Shown here: positions 34,483 to 43,424 of the stretch, piece by piece | Numbering within the stretch: position 1 is the stretch's first letter | Layout: each line of letters starts with the position of its first letter | DNA from: an uncultured Collinsella sp. | GTDB lineage: Bacteria; Actinomycetota; Coriobacteriia; Coriobacteriales; Coriobacteriaceae | Assembly (NCBI GenBank): GCA_900757495.1 | Contig: CAAENX010000014.1 | Span: forward strand, 62,001-126,000 | Direction: 5' to 3' | DNA: 64,000 bases | Translations under genes and position numbers: made by a program | Notes under the pieces: generated by a model | Told to the model about the DNA's origin: nothing | The model's database searches: none | What the model saw: the letters and a program-made list of their open reading frames with translations, nothing else

Positions 34483-35115
34483 ATGACTACCGTAAGACGG
34501 GCTGATCTTTCTTGTGTCGTTCAAGCGGGCGGGTTGTCGTCGCGCATGGGCTGCGATAAGGCGCGCATGGCGTTTTGCGGCGAGCCGCTCATCGAGCGCG
34601 TGCTGGGTCGACTGGCGCCAGTTGCCGGCGAGCTGGTCGTGACGACGTCGCGCCCTTGCGAGCTTGCCTACCTTGAGGAGCTTATGTTTGATGGCCTGCG
34701 CCCCCGCGTGGTGATGGACGTCGAAGGTCCCGCCGGTGCCATGCGCGGCATCGCGAGCTCGTTGGCCGCGGCCCGATTGCCGCTCGTGGCGATCGTCGCC
34801 TGCGATATGCCGTTTGTCTCGCCGGAGCTCATCGGCGCGCTTGCCGATCGTGTTGAGGCCGAGGCGCTCGACGTGTGCGTACCGCGCGAGGAGCGGGGGA
34901 TTGAGCCGCTTTGCGCCGTCTGGCGCCGTGACGCGTGTGCGCCGGTTGCCCAAGAGTTGCTCGCCTGTGACCGCCAGCGCATTCGCTGCCTGATCAATCG
35001 CGTTCAGGCTGGTTATATGGATGAGCCGCAGATCGTTAAGTCCGCGGGTTCGACGCTCTGCTTCGAGAACGTCAATACGCCCGAGGAGTTTGCGGCGGCC
35101 GAGTTACTCGCCTAG
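34483..35115 (+). CDS. mobA: Molybdenum cofactor guanylyltransferase
   Basis: A 210-residue nucleotidyltransferase. The N-terminal block VVQAGGLSSRMGCDKARM (residues 12-29) is the GTP-binding signature of MobA, and VACDMPFVSPELI carries the metal-binding Asp; IEPLCAVWRRDA is a further family motif. MobA attaches GMP to molybdopterin, forming the MGD cofactor that FdhF and the 28466 gene need. The start is uncertain: ATG 34483 is preferred, ATG 34459 is in frame but has no better ribosome-binding site. A small Se/S-carrier-like gene follows after 15 bases. Confidence 0.85.
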   Translation: MTTVRRADLSCVVQAGGLSSRMGCDKARMAFCGEPLIERVLGRLAPVAGELVVTTSRPCELAYLEELMFDGLRPRVVMDVEGPAGAMRGIASSLAAARLPLVAIVACDMPFVSPELIGALADRVEAEALDVCVPREERGIEPLCAVWRRDACAPVAQELLACDRQRIRCLINRVQAGYMDEPQIVKSAGSTLCFENVNTPEEFAAAELLA

Positions 35116-35130
35116 ACGATTGGAGTTGCC

Positions 35131-35526
35131 ATGTCTCACGATATTTGCCCCGACACGGGAGAGCCTTGCACTTGCGATGGTTCCGAGCCCTGTACCTGCG
35201 GCTGCGGTGGCTGTGGACATACTGCGGAAGAGGAAGCGGCCGCCGCGGCGTATCGCGAGGCACACCGCGAAGGCCCGTCCGGTGATGCCCTCGACCACGA
35301 GCGCAAGATTATCGTGTCGTTTGACAGCACCTTCGATGTGATGGAATGCGAGCGGCTGTGCCTGGATGCCGGCGTTCCCGGGCGCATTGTGCCTTTGCCC
35401 GGCTCCATTACCGCAGGTTGCGGCCTGTGCTGGGCCATGCCGTTCTCGGGTGATGCCCTCGCCGCCTTCCGCGCTGCCACCGAAGGCCGCATAACCCCCG
35501 CCGACTACCATCAGCTTGTCCTCTAA
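35131..35526 (+). CDS. Se/S carrier-like protein (DUF3343) with a Cys-rich N-terminal extension
   Basis: A 131-residue protein. The C-terminal 80 residues (IIVSFDSTFDVMECERLC, GVPGRIVPLPGSITAGCGLCW) belong to the same family as the 7151 gene. The first 30 residues hold seven cysteines (C6, C13, C15, C21, C23, C25, C28) and a His in the pattern CPDTGEPCTC, then PCTCGCGGCGH, which could bind a metal or selenium. It sits between mobA and gdhA, close to selC, and shares the TTGGAGTTGCC ribosome-binding context with its paralogue. A role in selenium or molybdenum handling is inferred from position only. Confidence 0.75.
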   Translation: MSHDICPDTGEPCTCDGSEPCTCGCGGCGHTAEEEAAAAAYREAHREGPSGDALDHERKIIVSFDSTFDVMECERLCLDAGVPGRIVPLPGSITAGCGLCWAMPFSGDALAAFRAATEGRITPADYHQLVL

Positions 35527-35532
35527 TCACCA

Positions 35533-35571
35533 AAACCACCACAAAGGTGCCTGTCCCCAATGTGGTGGTTT
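35533..35571 (+). terminator. Hairpin after the DUF3343 gene
   Basis: AAACCACCACA (35533-35543) pairs perfectly with TGTGGTGGTTT (35561-35571); no long U tract. The remaining bases to 35783 form the gdhA leader, where I recognise no further structure. Confidence 0.5.
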
Positions 35572-35783
35572 GGAACACGTGGACGAAACAGGTTTGAAAC
35601 ACGGGTTTTGCGCGTCAGACACTCAAAAACGCTTCTACCTGCATCGTAATCAAAATGAAACATCTGCTCGTCGGCTTATGCGAAACTTTGCTGCAACAGT
35701 GCGATATTATCCATACTCGATAAAGTTCGCGGCGCATAGGGTGCCGCGACCAACATTTTTCGTTTCCCATCATTGGAGGAAGC

Positions 35784-37139
35784 ATGAGCTACACGCAGAA
35801 AGTTCTCGAAGAGCTCAAGGCCCGCTATCCCGAGCAGCCTGAGTTCATCCAGGCCGCGACCGAGATCCTCGGCACCATCCAGCCGGCGCTCGACGCCCAC
35901 CCCGAGTACGAGGAGGCCGCCCTGCTGGAGCGCCTCGTCGAGCCCGAGCGCATCGTCATGTTCCGTGTTCCCTGGGTCGACGACCAGGGCAAGGTTCAGG
36001 TCAACCGCGGCTATCGCGTCGAGTTCAACTCTGCCATTGGACCCTACAAGGGCGGCCTGCGCTTTAACCCGACGGTCACCCTGGGTATGCTCAAGTTCCT
36101 GGGCCTGGAGCAGATCCTCAAGAACAGCCTGACCACCCTTCCCATGGGCGGCGGCAAGGGCGGCTCCGACTTTGACCCCAAGGGCAAGTCCAACAACGAG
36201 ATCATGCACTTCTGCCAGTCCTTCATGACCGAGCTCTATCGCCACATCGGCCCCAACACCGACGTTCCCGCCGGCGACCTGGGCGTTGGCGGCCGCGAGG
36301 TTGCCTACCTGTTCGGTCAGTACAAGCGCCTGACCAACGAGTGGACCGGCGTCCTTACCGGCAAGGGCCTCTCTTTTGGCGGCTCGCTCGCCCGTACCGA
36401 GGCCACCGGCTACGGTCTGGTCTACTTTGTGGACGAGTACCTCAAGAGCCGCGGCGACTCCTTCGAGGGCAAGAACGTCGTCGTTCACGGCTCCGGTAAC
36501 GTCGCCATCTACGCGGTCCAGAAGGTCGCCCAGCTCGGCGGCAAGGTGCTCGCCTGCTCCGACACCCATGGCTGGGTCGAGGATCCCGACGGCATCGACT
36601 ACACCGTGCTCGAGCATGTCTACAACAAGAAGCGCTCTGGCCACGACAAGGGCGTCACGCTCGCCATGTACGTTGACGAGAAGCCCAACGCCGTGTGGCA
36701 CGAGGGCGACGGCCGCGGCGTGTGGCAGCTGCCCTGCGACATCGCGCTGCCCTGCGCTCGCGAGAACACGCTGCTGCTCGAGGACGCCCAGGCGCTCGTC
36801 GCCAACGGCTGCAAGGTGGTCGGCGAGGGCGCGAACATGCCCACGACCATCGAGGCCACGACCTACTTCCAGGAGAACGGCGTCGCCTTTATGCCCGGTA
36901 AGGCTGCCAACGCCGGCGGCGTGCTCGTGTCCGGCCTCGAGATGAGCCAGAACGCCGAGCACCTGTCCTGGACCTTCGAGGAGGTCGACGGCAAGCTCGA
37001 GCAGCTCATGCGCGGCATGTTCCACAACGTGGACGACACCGCCAAGGAGTATGGCCAGGAGGGCAACTTTGTCATGGGCGCCAACATCGCCGGCTTCCTG
37101 AAGGTCGCCGACGCCATGCTCGCCCAGGGCGTCTGCTAA
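35784..37139 (+). CDS. gdhA: NADP-type glutamate dehydrogenase
   Basis: A 451-residue hexameric-type GDH, the length of bacterial NADP-dependent enzymes. It carries GPYKGGLRFNPTV, LPMGGGKGGSDFDPKGKS with the catalytic Lys, PAGDLGVGGREVAYLFGQYK and a nucleotide-binding GSGNVAIYAVQK. It makes glutamate from 2-oxoglutarate and ammonium. The ATG follows TTGGAGGAAGC. A terminator follows, so it is a single-gene unit. Confidence 0.95.
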   Translation: MSYTQKVLEELKARYPEQPEFIQAATEILGTIQPALDAHPEYEEAALLERLVEPERIVMFRVPWVDDQGKVQVNRGYRVEFNSAIGPYKGGLRFNPTVTLGMLKFLGLEQILKNSLTTLPMGGGKGGSDFDPKGKSNNEIMHFCQSFMTELYRHIGPNTDVPAGDLGVGGREVAYLFGQYKRLTNEWTGVLTGKGLSFGGSLARTEATGYGLVYFVDEYLKSRGDSFEGKNVVVHGSGNVAIYAVQKVAQLGGKVLACSDTHGWVEDPDGIDYTVLEHVYNKKRSGHDKGVTLAMYVDEKPNAVWHEGDGRGVWQLPCDIALPCARENTLLLEDAQALVANGCKVVGEGANMPTTIEATTYFQENGVAFMPGKAANAGGVLVSGLEMSQNAEHLSWTFEEVDGKLEQLMRGMFHNVDDTAKEYGQEGNFVMGANIAGFLKVADAMLAQGVC

Positions 37140-37185
37140 TCCTTTGCTCGACATAGCTCCGCACAGCACCAGCTGATGATCTTAA

Positions 37186-37217
37186 GGCTCCCGACCATAT
37201 TGGCCGGGAGCCTTTTT
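37186..37217 (+). terminator. Intrinsic terminator after gdhA
   Basis: GGCTCCCG (37186-37193) pairs with CGGGAGCC (37205-37212), followed by TTTTT. Confidence 0.9.
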
Positions 37218-37280
37218 CTATGGTGGTGAGGGTCGTGCGCCCTCGTTTGGTACACTTAGAGGTACTGGACAAGTAAAGAG

Positions 37281-38195
37281 ATGGGGGAGAACGTGCTCAA
37301 GTTCGGTACCTACGTCCGTGTTGGAAACGCGGCCGAAGCCTATGAGCTCTTACAGAAGAACCGCAACAACAAGATTGTGGGCGGCGGCATCTGGATGCGC
37401 CTGGGTTCGCGTCGCGTGGCGACGGCGATTGACCTTTCGGCCTGTGGACTCGATCAGATCGAGGAGACCGAGACCGAGTTTCGCATCGGTGCCATGTGCA
37501 CCCTGCGCCAGCTTGAGCGCCATGCCGAGCTCAACGCGCTCGTCAACAACGTATTTGAGTTTGCCGTCCACGACATCGTGGGCGTGCAGCTGCGCAACAC
37601 CGCCACGGTGGGCGGCAGCATCTACGGCCGCTTCGGTTTCTCGGACGTGCTCTCGGCCTTTTTGGCGCTCGACTCGTACGTTGAGCTGACGGGTGCCGGC
37701 CGCGTGCCGCTCGCTGAGTTCGTGGATATGGGCTATGTGCGCGACGTGATCGAGCACGTCGTGGTCGTCAAGCACGATTACCGTGCGAGTTACGAGGCCG
37801 TGCGCAAGGCCGCGACCGACTTCCCCTCGCTGAACGTCACTGCCGCCTGGTGGGACAACAGCTGGCATGTCACCGTGGGTGCCCGCCCGCTGCGCGCGAC
37901 CCTGCTGCGGGGCGAGGCATGCGGCCTGGTGAACGAGCAGCCTTCCGAGGACGAGCTGCGTGCCCTGGCGGCGTCCGTACGCGCGCTGGGCTACGGCACC
38001 AACCTGTGGGGCTCGGCCGACTACCGCCGCCGCATCTCGGCCCCGCTCGCCGTCCAGGCCGTGCGCCGCGCCGCTGGCATCGAGCTTTCGGCCGCGCTTG
38101 CCCGCGAGCTCGAGACCGTTCAGGTCCCCAAGTTTGCCACGGACGAGTATTCCTGCCGCCGCGTGCCCGGCGTCGATTCTAGCGAGGTGCGCTAA
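37281..38195 (+). CDS. FAD-binding subunit of a xanthine dehydrogenase-like molybdenum hydroxylase
   Basis: A 304-residue protein of the CoxM/XdhB flavoprotein fold. Recognisable blocks are KIVGGGIWMRLG (FAD diphosphate site) and VGVQLRNTATVGGSIYGRFGFSD, the family form of IRNxATIGGN. The start may be the ATG at 37281 or a GTG at 37293, which has GGGGGAG 4 bases upstream. Its stop overlaps the next start (TAATG). With the following gene it forms a two-component molybdenum hydroxylase in which the 2Fe-2S and molybdenum parts are fused. Confidence 0.82.
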   Translation: MGENVLKFGTYVRVGNAAEAYELLQKNRNNKIVGGGIWMRLGSRRVATAIDLSACGLDQIEETETEFRIGAMCTLRQLERHAELNALVNNVFEFAVHDIVGVQLRNTATVGGSIYGRFGFSDVLSAFLALDSYVELTGAGRVPLAEFVDMGYVRDVIEHVVVVKHDYRASYEAVRKAATDFPSLNVTAAWWDNSWHVTVGARPLRATLLRGEACGLVNEQPSEDELRALAASVRALGYGTNLWGSADYRRRISAPLAVQAVRRAAGIELSAALARELETVQVPKFATDEYSCRRVPGVDSSEVR

Positions 38196-41026
38196 TGGCT
38201 GCCAAACTCATCGATCTTTCCTTTACGCTCAACGGTCGCAAGGTCAAGGTTCAGATTTCCCCCGATACCATGCTCTTTGCGCTGCTGCGCGAACAGGGTT
38301 GCGCGTCGGTGCGCTGCGCCTGCGAGACCACCAACTGCGGCCTGTGCACGGTGTGGCTCGACGACGATCCGGTGCTGAGCTGCTCGGTTCCCGCCGCGCG
38401 CGTCGAGGGCCGCTCCGTCACCACGCTCGAGGGTCTCAAGGCCGAGTCCGAGACGCTCGCTCGCGCCATGGCTGCCGAAGGTGCCGAGCAGTGCGGTTTT
38501 TGCGCTCCCGGCCTCATCATGAACGTGCTGGCGCTTGCCCGCGCCGCCAAGGAGGACCCGAGCCTTGTCGCCACGCGCGAGGAGCTCTCGCGCCAGCTGG
38601 CTGGCAACCTCTGCCGTTGCGGCGGCTACGAGAGCCAGCTGCGCGCCATCGTCCGCTTCCTTAACGAGTCCGGCGTGCAGGTGGGCTTCGAGATGACCGA
38701 GCTGCCGGTCAACGACACGAGCTCTGACGGCGTCACCTACAAGCAGATTACCCACAAGCAGCCTAAGAAGGACTCGAAGGCCCTGCTCGAGGGCCGTCCC
38801 GTCTACACGGGCGACATGGTGCCCGCCGGTGCGCTCGTCGTCAAACTTAAGCGCAGCCCGTATGCCCGCGCCAAGATCCGCTCCATCGATACGTCGCGCG
38901 CCCTGAAGGTGCCCGGCGTGGTGGGCGTCTACACCTACGAGGACGTTCCCAAGCGCCGTTTTACCATTGCCGGCCAGAGCTATCCGCAGCCGAGTCCCTA
39001 CGACCGTCTGATTCTCGAGAACCTCGTCCGTTATCAAAACGAAGAGGTGGCGATCGTCGCCGCCGAGACCGAGGAGGCCGCCGATAAGGCGCTCAAGCTC
39101 ATCAAGGTCGACTACGAGGTGCTCGAGCCTCTGCTCGACTTTACCCAGGCGCTCGATAACGACATCGTGGTCCACCCCGAGGGCGACGTGACCTTTATGT
39201 TCCCGCAGGGCGGCGATGTTCCGCGCAACCTGGTGTGCAGCGGTACCAGCGATTATGGCGATCTGGACGAGGCCTTCGCCCAGAGCGACATCGTCTTTGA
39301 GCGCACCTACACCAGCCAGGCCACGCAGACCGCGCCCATGGAGACCTTCCGCGCCTTTGCGACGACCGATGCGTTCGGGCGCATTTCGGTGACCACCTCC
39401 ACGCAGGTGCCCTTCCACGTGCGCCGCATGGTCGCGCAGTCGCTCGACATTCCGCAGTCGCAGGTGCAGGTCATTAAGCCGCGCATCGGCGGCGGCTTTG
39501 GCTCCAAGCAGACGGGCTGCTGCGAGATCTTCGTGGCGTTCGTCACCCAGCAGACCGGCCGTCCGAGCTATTGCTGCTACACCCGCGAGGAGACCATCAC
39601 TGCAGGCAACTCGCGCCACCAGATGCAGATGACCGTTAAGCTGGGCGCCATGAACGACGGCACCATCACGGCCATCGACCTGCACACGCTGTCCAACGCC
39701 GGCGCCTATGGTGAGCATGCCACCACGACGATCGGGCTTTCGGGCCACAAGAGCCTGCCGATTTACAACCATGTGAGGGCGAGCCGCTTTAGCTGGGACG
39801 CCGTCTACACCAATACCAACCGCGGCGGTGCGTATCGTGGCTACGGTGCCACCCAGGGCCAGTTTGCCGTGGAGAGCGCCGTTAACGAGCTCGCCGACAT
39901 GCTGCACATGGACCCCGCCGATCTGCGCCTTAAGAACATCGTGCGCGAAGGCGAGATCATGCCGCAGTATTACAACGAGAAGCTCAACGCCTGTGCGCTC
40001 GACCGCTGCCTGCTGCGCGCGATGGACATGATCGGTTGGCGCGACAAGCCGCTGGCCGTCGACCTGGGCGACCGCGTGCGTGCCTTGGGCTGCGCGCTCA
40101 CCATGCAGGGCTCGGGCATTTCCAACGTGGATATTGCCGGCATCGACATGCGCCTGGAAGAGGACGGCTTCATTACCATCGGCACCGGCGCCACCGATAA
40201 CGGTATGGGCGTCGACACGATCCTGGCGCAGATTGCCGCCGAGGAGCTGGGCGTGGAGAGCTCGCTGATCGTGGTGCGCGGCGTGGACACCGACGTGTCG
40301 CCGTTCGACGCCGGCTCGTACGCGAGCTCGGGTACGTACGTGACGGGCCTGGCAGCCAAGAACGCCGCGACCGAGCTGCGCCAGAAGATTTGCGCCAAGG
40401 CCGCCCAGATGTGGGACGTGGACGCCGCCGACGTGGTCTTCGACGGCCAGTACGTGCGCCTGTCCGACGAGCGTGCCGCGCGCGAGCAGAACCGCTACCT
40501 CACGCTGCGCGACTTTGCCAACCTGTGCGTCAAGAACATCGCGGGCGGCGACGCGCTGACCTCGCATGCCTCTGCCTGCCTGCCCGTTTCGCCCCCGCCG
40601 TTTATGGCCGGCATTGCCGAGGTCGAGGTTGACAAGGCCACCGGCAAGGTGACCGTGGTGGATTACGCCGCTGCCGTCGATTGCGGCACCGTGATCAACG
40701 AGGCGCTCGCGCGCGTCCAGGCCGAGGGCGGCATTGCCCAGGGCATCGGTCACGCGCTCTACGAGATCGTCGAGCATGACGACCGCGGTCGCCTGCGCAC
40801 CGGCAACTTTATGAGCTACAAGCTGCCTACGCGCCTGGATATCGGCAGCATTCGCGTGGCCTTTGAGCCGAGCTACGAGCCGACGGGCCCGTTTGGCGCC
40901 AAGTCGATCGGCGAGGTCGTCATCAACACGCCGCTCGCCGCCGTGGCCTCGGCCGTCGCACACGCCACCGGCCACCAGGTCCGCTCGCTGCCGATCACGC
41001 CGGAGAAAGCGCTGCTGGGGGAGTAG
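38195..41026 (+). CDS. Xanthine dehydrogenase-like protein, fused 2Fe-2S and molybdenum domains
   Basis: A 943-residue fusion. Residues 1-160 hold two [2Fe-2S] centres: C43, C48, C51, C63 and C100, C103, C140, C142 (CGFCAPG, CRCGGYE). Residues about 175-943 are the molybdopterin domain with PRIGGGFGSKQ, RGGAYRGYGATQG and the catalytic glutamate E907 in GPFGAKSIGE. Together with the FAD subunit it oxidises a purine or similar heterocycle. Some enzymes of this type carry a labile selenium atom made through SelD, and the nearby selenium genes make that worth testing; nothing in the sequence proves it. Confidence 0.88.
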   Translation: MAAKLIDLSFTLNGRKVKVQISPDTMLFALLREQGCASVRCACETTNCGLCTVWLDDDPVLSCSVPAARVEGRSVTTLEGLKAESETLARAMAAEGAEQCGFCAPGLIMNVLALARAAKEDPSLVATREELSRQLAGNLCRCGGYESQLRAIVRFLNESGVQVGFEMTELPVNDTSSDGVTYKQITHKQPKKDSKALLEGRPVYTGDMVPAGALVVKLKRSPYARAKIRSIDTSRALKVPGVVGVYTYEDVPKRRFTIAGQSYPQPSPYDRLILENLVRYQNEEVAIVAAETEEAADKALKLIKVDYEVLEPLLDFTQALDNDIVVHPEGDVTFMFPQGGDVPRNLVCSGTSDYGDLDEAFAQSDIVFERTYTSQATQTAPMETFRAFATTDAFGRISVTTSTQVPFHVRRMVAQSLDIPQSQVQVIKPRIGGGFGSKQTGCCEIFVAFVTQQTGRPSYCCYTREETITAGNSRHQMQMTVKLGAMNDGTITAIDLHTLSNAGAYGEHATTTIGLSGHKSLPIYNHVRASRFSWDAVYTNTNRGGAYRGYGATQGQFAVESAVNELADMLHMDPADLRLKNIVREGEIMPQYYNEKLNACALDRCLLRAMDMIGWRDKPLAVDLGDRVRALGCALTMQGSGISNVDIAGIDMRLEEDGFITIGTGATDNGMGVDTILAQIAAEELGVESSLIVVRGVDTDVSPFDAGSYASSGTYVTGLAAKNAATELRQKICAKAAQMWDVDAADVVFDGQYVRLSDERAAREQNRYLTLRDFANLCVKNIAGGDALTSHASACLPVSPPPFMAGIAEVEVDKATGKVTVVDYAAAVDCGTVINEALARVQAEGGIAQGIGHALYEIVEHDDRGRLRTGNFMSYKLPTRLDIGSIRVAFEPSYEPTGPFGAKSIGEVVINTPLAAVASAVAHATGHQVRSLPITPEKALLGE

Positions 41027-41050
41027 CGGGTCAGCGAACAAGTCGTAATT

Positions 41051-41079
41051 GGCGGGACGGGGCAACTCGTTCCGCCTTT
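41051..41079 (+). terminator. Terminator after the hydroxylase genes
   Basis: GGCGGGAC (41051-41058) pairs with GTTCCGCC (41069-41076), followed by TTT. Confidence 0.55.
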
Positions 41080-41166
41080 CGCACTCGTGGTGAGGTCGTG
41101 AGCCTGTAAAAGGTGTGCGTGCGCTTGCCGTTCGTATCTGCTATCATTCCTAGTCTGTGCGCTCAT

Positions 41167-41250
41167 GCGGGCGTGGCGGAATTGGTAGACGCGCCAGATT
41201 TAGGTTCTGGTGGGATTCCCGTGAAGGTTCGAGTCCTTTCGCCCGCACCA
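41167..41250 (+). tRNA. tRNA-Leu (TAG)
   Basis: An 84-base class II tRNA with GCGGGCG/CGCCCGC acceptor, CCAGA-TTTAGGT-TCTGG anticodon arm (TAG), short variable arm TGGGATTCCCGT, TTCGAGT T-loop and encoded CCA. TATCAT at 41142-41147 is a possible -10 box. Confidence 0.95.
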
Positions 41251-41341
41251 ACGCATCTGCGTCGGCCCTGGCCGTCGCGACTCTTTGTTGCATAAAGGTA
41301 CCAGCACCTCAGATAAGCTGGGCAGTATGAGGAGGAACGTG

Positions 41342-42640
41342 TTGAACATCACCGCTTCTGACGTCAAGGACGCCAAGCTCACCGCTACGGTCACCATCCC
41401 GGCCGCCGACGTCGACGCCGCGATCAAGAAGGCTTACAAGGACACCGCCAAGAAGTACCGCTTCCCGGGCTTCCGCGCCGGTAAGGCTCCCCGTCCGGTT
41501 ATCGACTCTGCTCTTGGCGCCGAGGCTACCCTCGCTCAGGCCACCAACGACCTGATCGCCGCCAACGAGCCCGCCGTCCTCAACGAGCTGGACATCGTCC
41601 CCACCAAGAATGGTGACTACAAGGACCTCGACCTCGCTAAGGATCACGAGGACTACACCTACACCGTCGAGTTCTCCCTGCGTCCCGCCGCTGAGCTCTC
41701 CTCCTTCGACGCTGTCGAGATCGAGATGCCTCCTGCGGAGGTCACCGAGCCCGAGATCAACAACCAGGTCGAGATGCTCCTCAACTACCGTGCCACCTTC
41801 GAGGACGTTGAGGGTCGCGCCGTCGAGGCCGAGGACTACGTCACCGTCGACCTCAAGGCCGTCGAGAACGCCGACAACTTCGCCGCCGAGGGCCGCATGC
41901 TCATCGCCGGTAGCGACAGCAACCCCAAGGAGTTCAACGAGGCCCTGATCGGCGCTAACGTTGACGATGTCAAGACCGTCACCTGGACCGACGAGGTCGA
42001 GGAGGGCGAGGAGGCCGAGACCCACACCGTCGAGGTCACCGTCAAGGGCATCAAGGTCCGCAACACCCCCGAGCTCACCGACGAGCTCGTCAAGTCCGAC
42101 TTTGGCTTCGACAGCATCGACGCCATGCGCGACGCCATCAAGATCGAGATCGAGCAGGACAAGGCTTCCCGCCTCCCAGCCGAGAAGGAGAACCGTTGCG
42201 TCTCCGCTCTCGCCGAGCGCCTGCAGCTCGACGAGATGGACGCCGACTACGAGCAGTCCGTCTTTGAGGAGCTTGGCCAGAACTTCCTGTCCAACCTCGC
42301 TGCCCGTGGCATGACGCTCGACACCTGGCTGCCCGCTTCCGGTCTGACCATGGAGCAGTTCATCGGCGACCTGCACAAGCAGGCTAACGACGTTGCCCGT
42401 GAGTCCCTGGCTCTCGACGCCCTTGCCCGCGAACTTAAGATCGAGGTCACCGAGGACGACATCAACGCCGAGTTCGAGAAGGCCGGCGTCAAGGACGTCG
42501 AGGCTTCCAAGGCCGAGTTCATCGCCGATGGCCGCATGCCTGCCGTCCGCGAGTCCATCCGTCGCTCCAAGGCCGTCGATCACCTGGTCGAGAACGCCAA
42601 GGTGACCGAGGTCGACGAGACCGCCAAGGACGCCGAGTAA
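41342..42640 (+). CDS. tig: Trigger factor chaperone
   Basis: A 432-residue ribosome-associated folding factor and prolyl isomerase. The ribosome-binding loop appears as YRFPGFRAGKAPRPVID; the central part is the FKBP-like domain (EDYVTVDLKAVENAD) and the C-terminal half is acidic and helical. The start is taken as TTG 41342, six bases after GGAGG; GTG 41339 in the same frame is the alternative. It lies ahead of clpP and clpX, a common bacterial order. A hairpin terminator separates it from clpP. Confidence 0.93.
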   Translation: MNITASDVKDAKLTATVTIPAADVDAAIKKAYKDTAKKYRFPGFRAGKAPRPVIDSALGAEATLAQATNDLIAANEPAVLNELDIVPTKNGDYKDLDLAKDHEDYTYTVEFSLRPAAELSSFDAVEIEMPPAEVTEPEINNQVEMLLNYRATFEDVEGRAVEAEDYVTVDLKAVENADNFAAEGRMLIAGSDSNPKEFNEALIGANVDDVKTVTWTDEVEEGEEAETHTVEVTVKGIKVRNTPELTDELVKSDFGFDSIDAMRDAIKIEIEQDKASRLPAEKENRCVSALAERLQLDEMDADYEQSVFEELGQNFLSNLAARGMTLDTWLPASGLTMEQFIGDLHKQANDVARESLALDALARELKIEVTEDDINAEFEKAGVKDVEASKAEFIADGRMPAVRESIRRSKAVDHLVENAKVTEVDETAKDAE

Positions 42641-42716
42641 TTCTCGCCACCTTGCCCGCGAGCGCATGCATGCGCCCGTGATGGGGTAAAGTTATACACC
42701 GGTTATCCGGTTGCTT

Positions 42717-42763
42717 CGTACGGTGCCAGCCAATGCATAGCATGCGGGCACCGTACGTTTGTC
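42717..42763 (+). terminator. Terminator after tig
   Basis: CGTACGGTGCC (42717-42727) pairs perfectly with GGCACCGTACG (42747-42757), then TTTGTC. Confidence 0.75.
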
Positions 42764-42802
42764 TAGAGCCATTATTGGTCCGTAAGAGAAATGGAGATGC
42801 GT

Positions 42803-43423
42803 ATGATCGCCAAGTTCGATTCCGCCCTCGTGCCATACGTTATCGAGCAGACGCCGCGCGGCGAGCGCAGCTACGATATCTATTCGCGCCTGCTCAACGA
42901 CCGCATCATCTTTTTGGGCGAGGAGATTAACTCCGTCAGCGCCAACCTGGTCGTTGCCCAGCTGCTGCATCTTGAGAGCCAGGATGCCGAGAAGGATATC
43001 TCGCTCTACATCAATTCGCCCGGTGGCGAGGTTTACTCCGGCCTGGCGATTCTGGACACCATGAACTTCATCAAGCCGCAGGTCTCCACCATCTGCGTCG
43101 GTATGGCCGCGTCTATGGCCGCCGTGCTGCTTTCCGCCGGTGCCAAGGGCAAGCGCTTCTGCCTGCCGCATTCCAAGGTCATGATTCACCAGCCTAGCGG
43201 CGGTGCCCAGGGTCAGCAGACCGAGATCGAGATCGTGGCCGAGGAGATCAAGAAGACCCGTCGCGAGCTCAACCAGATTCTGTCCGATGCCTCGGGCCAG
43301 CCGATCGAGAAGGTCCAGGCCGATACCGAGCGCGACAACTACCTGACCGCTGCCGAGGCCCTCGACTACGGCCTGATCGACCGTATCGTCACCTCGCGCG
43401 ACCTCGCCGCGAAGGACGCCTAG
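42803..43423 (+). CDS. clpP: ATP-dependent Clp protease proteolytic subunit
   Basis: A 206-residue serine peptidase. The catalytic residues are S104 in GMAASMAA and H129 in KVMIHQP, with an Asp in the NYLTAAEALDYGLID region. ATG 42803 is preferred because GGAG lies 6 bases before it; ATG 42791 and 42797 are in frame. The next gene, clpX, starts one base after the stop, so the protease and its unfoldase are made together. Confidence 0.95.
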   Translation: MIAKFDSALVPYVIEQTPRGERSYDIYSRLLNDRIIFLGEEINSVSANLVVAQLLHLESQDAEKDISLYINSPGGEVYSGLAILDTMNFIKPQVSTICVGMAASMAAVLLSAGAKGKRFCLPHSKVMIHQPSGGAQGQQTEIEIVAEEIKKTRRELNQILSDASGQPIEKVQADTERDNYLTAAEALDYGLIDRIVTSRDLAAKDA

Positions 43424-43424
43424 G

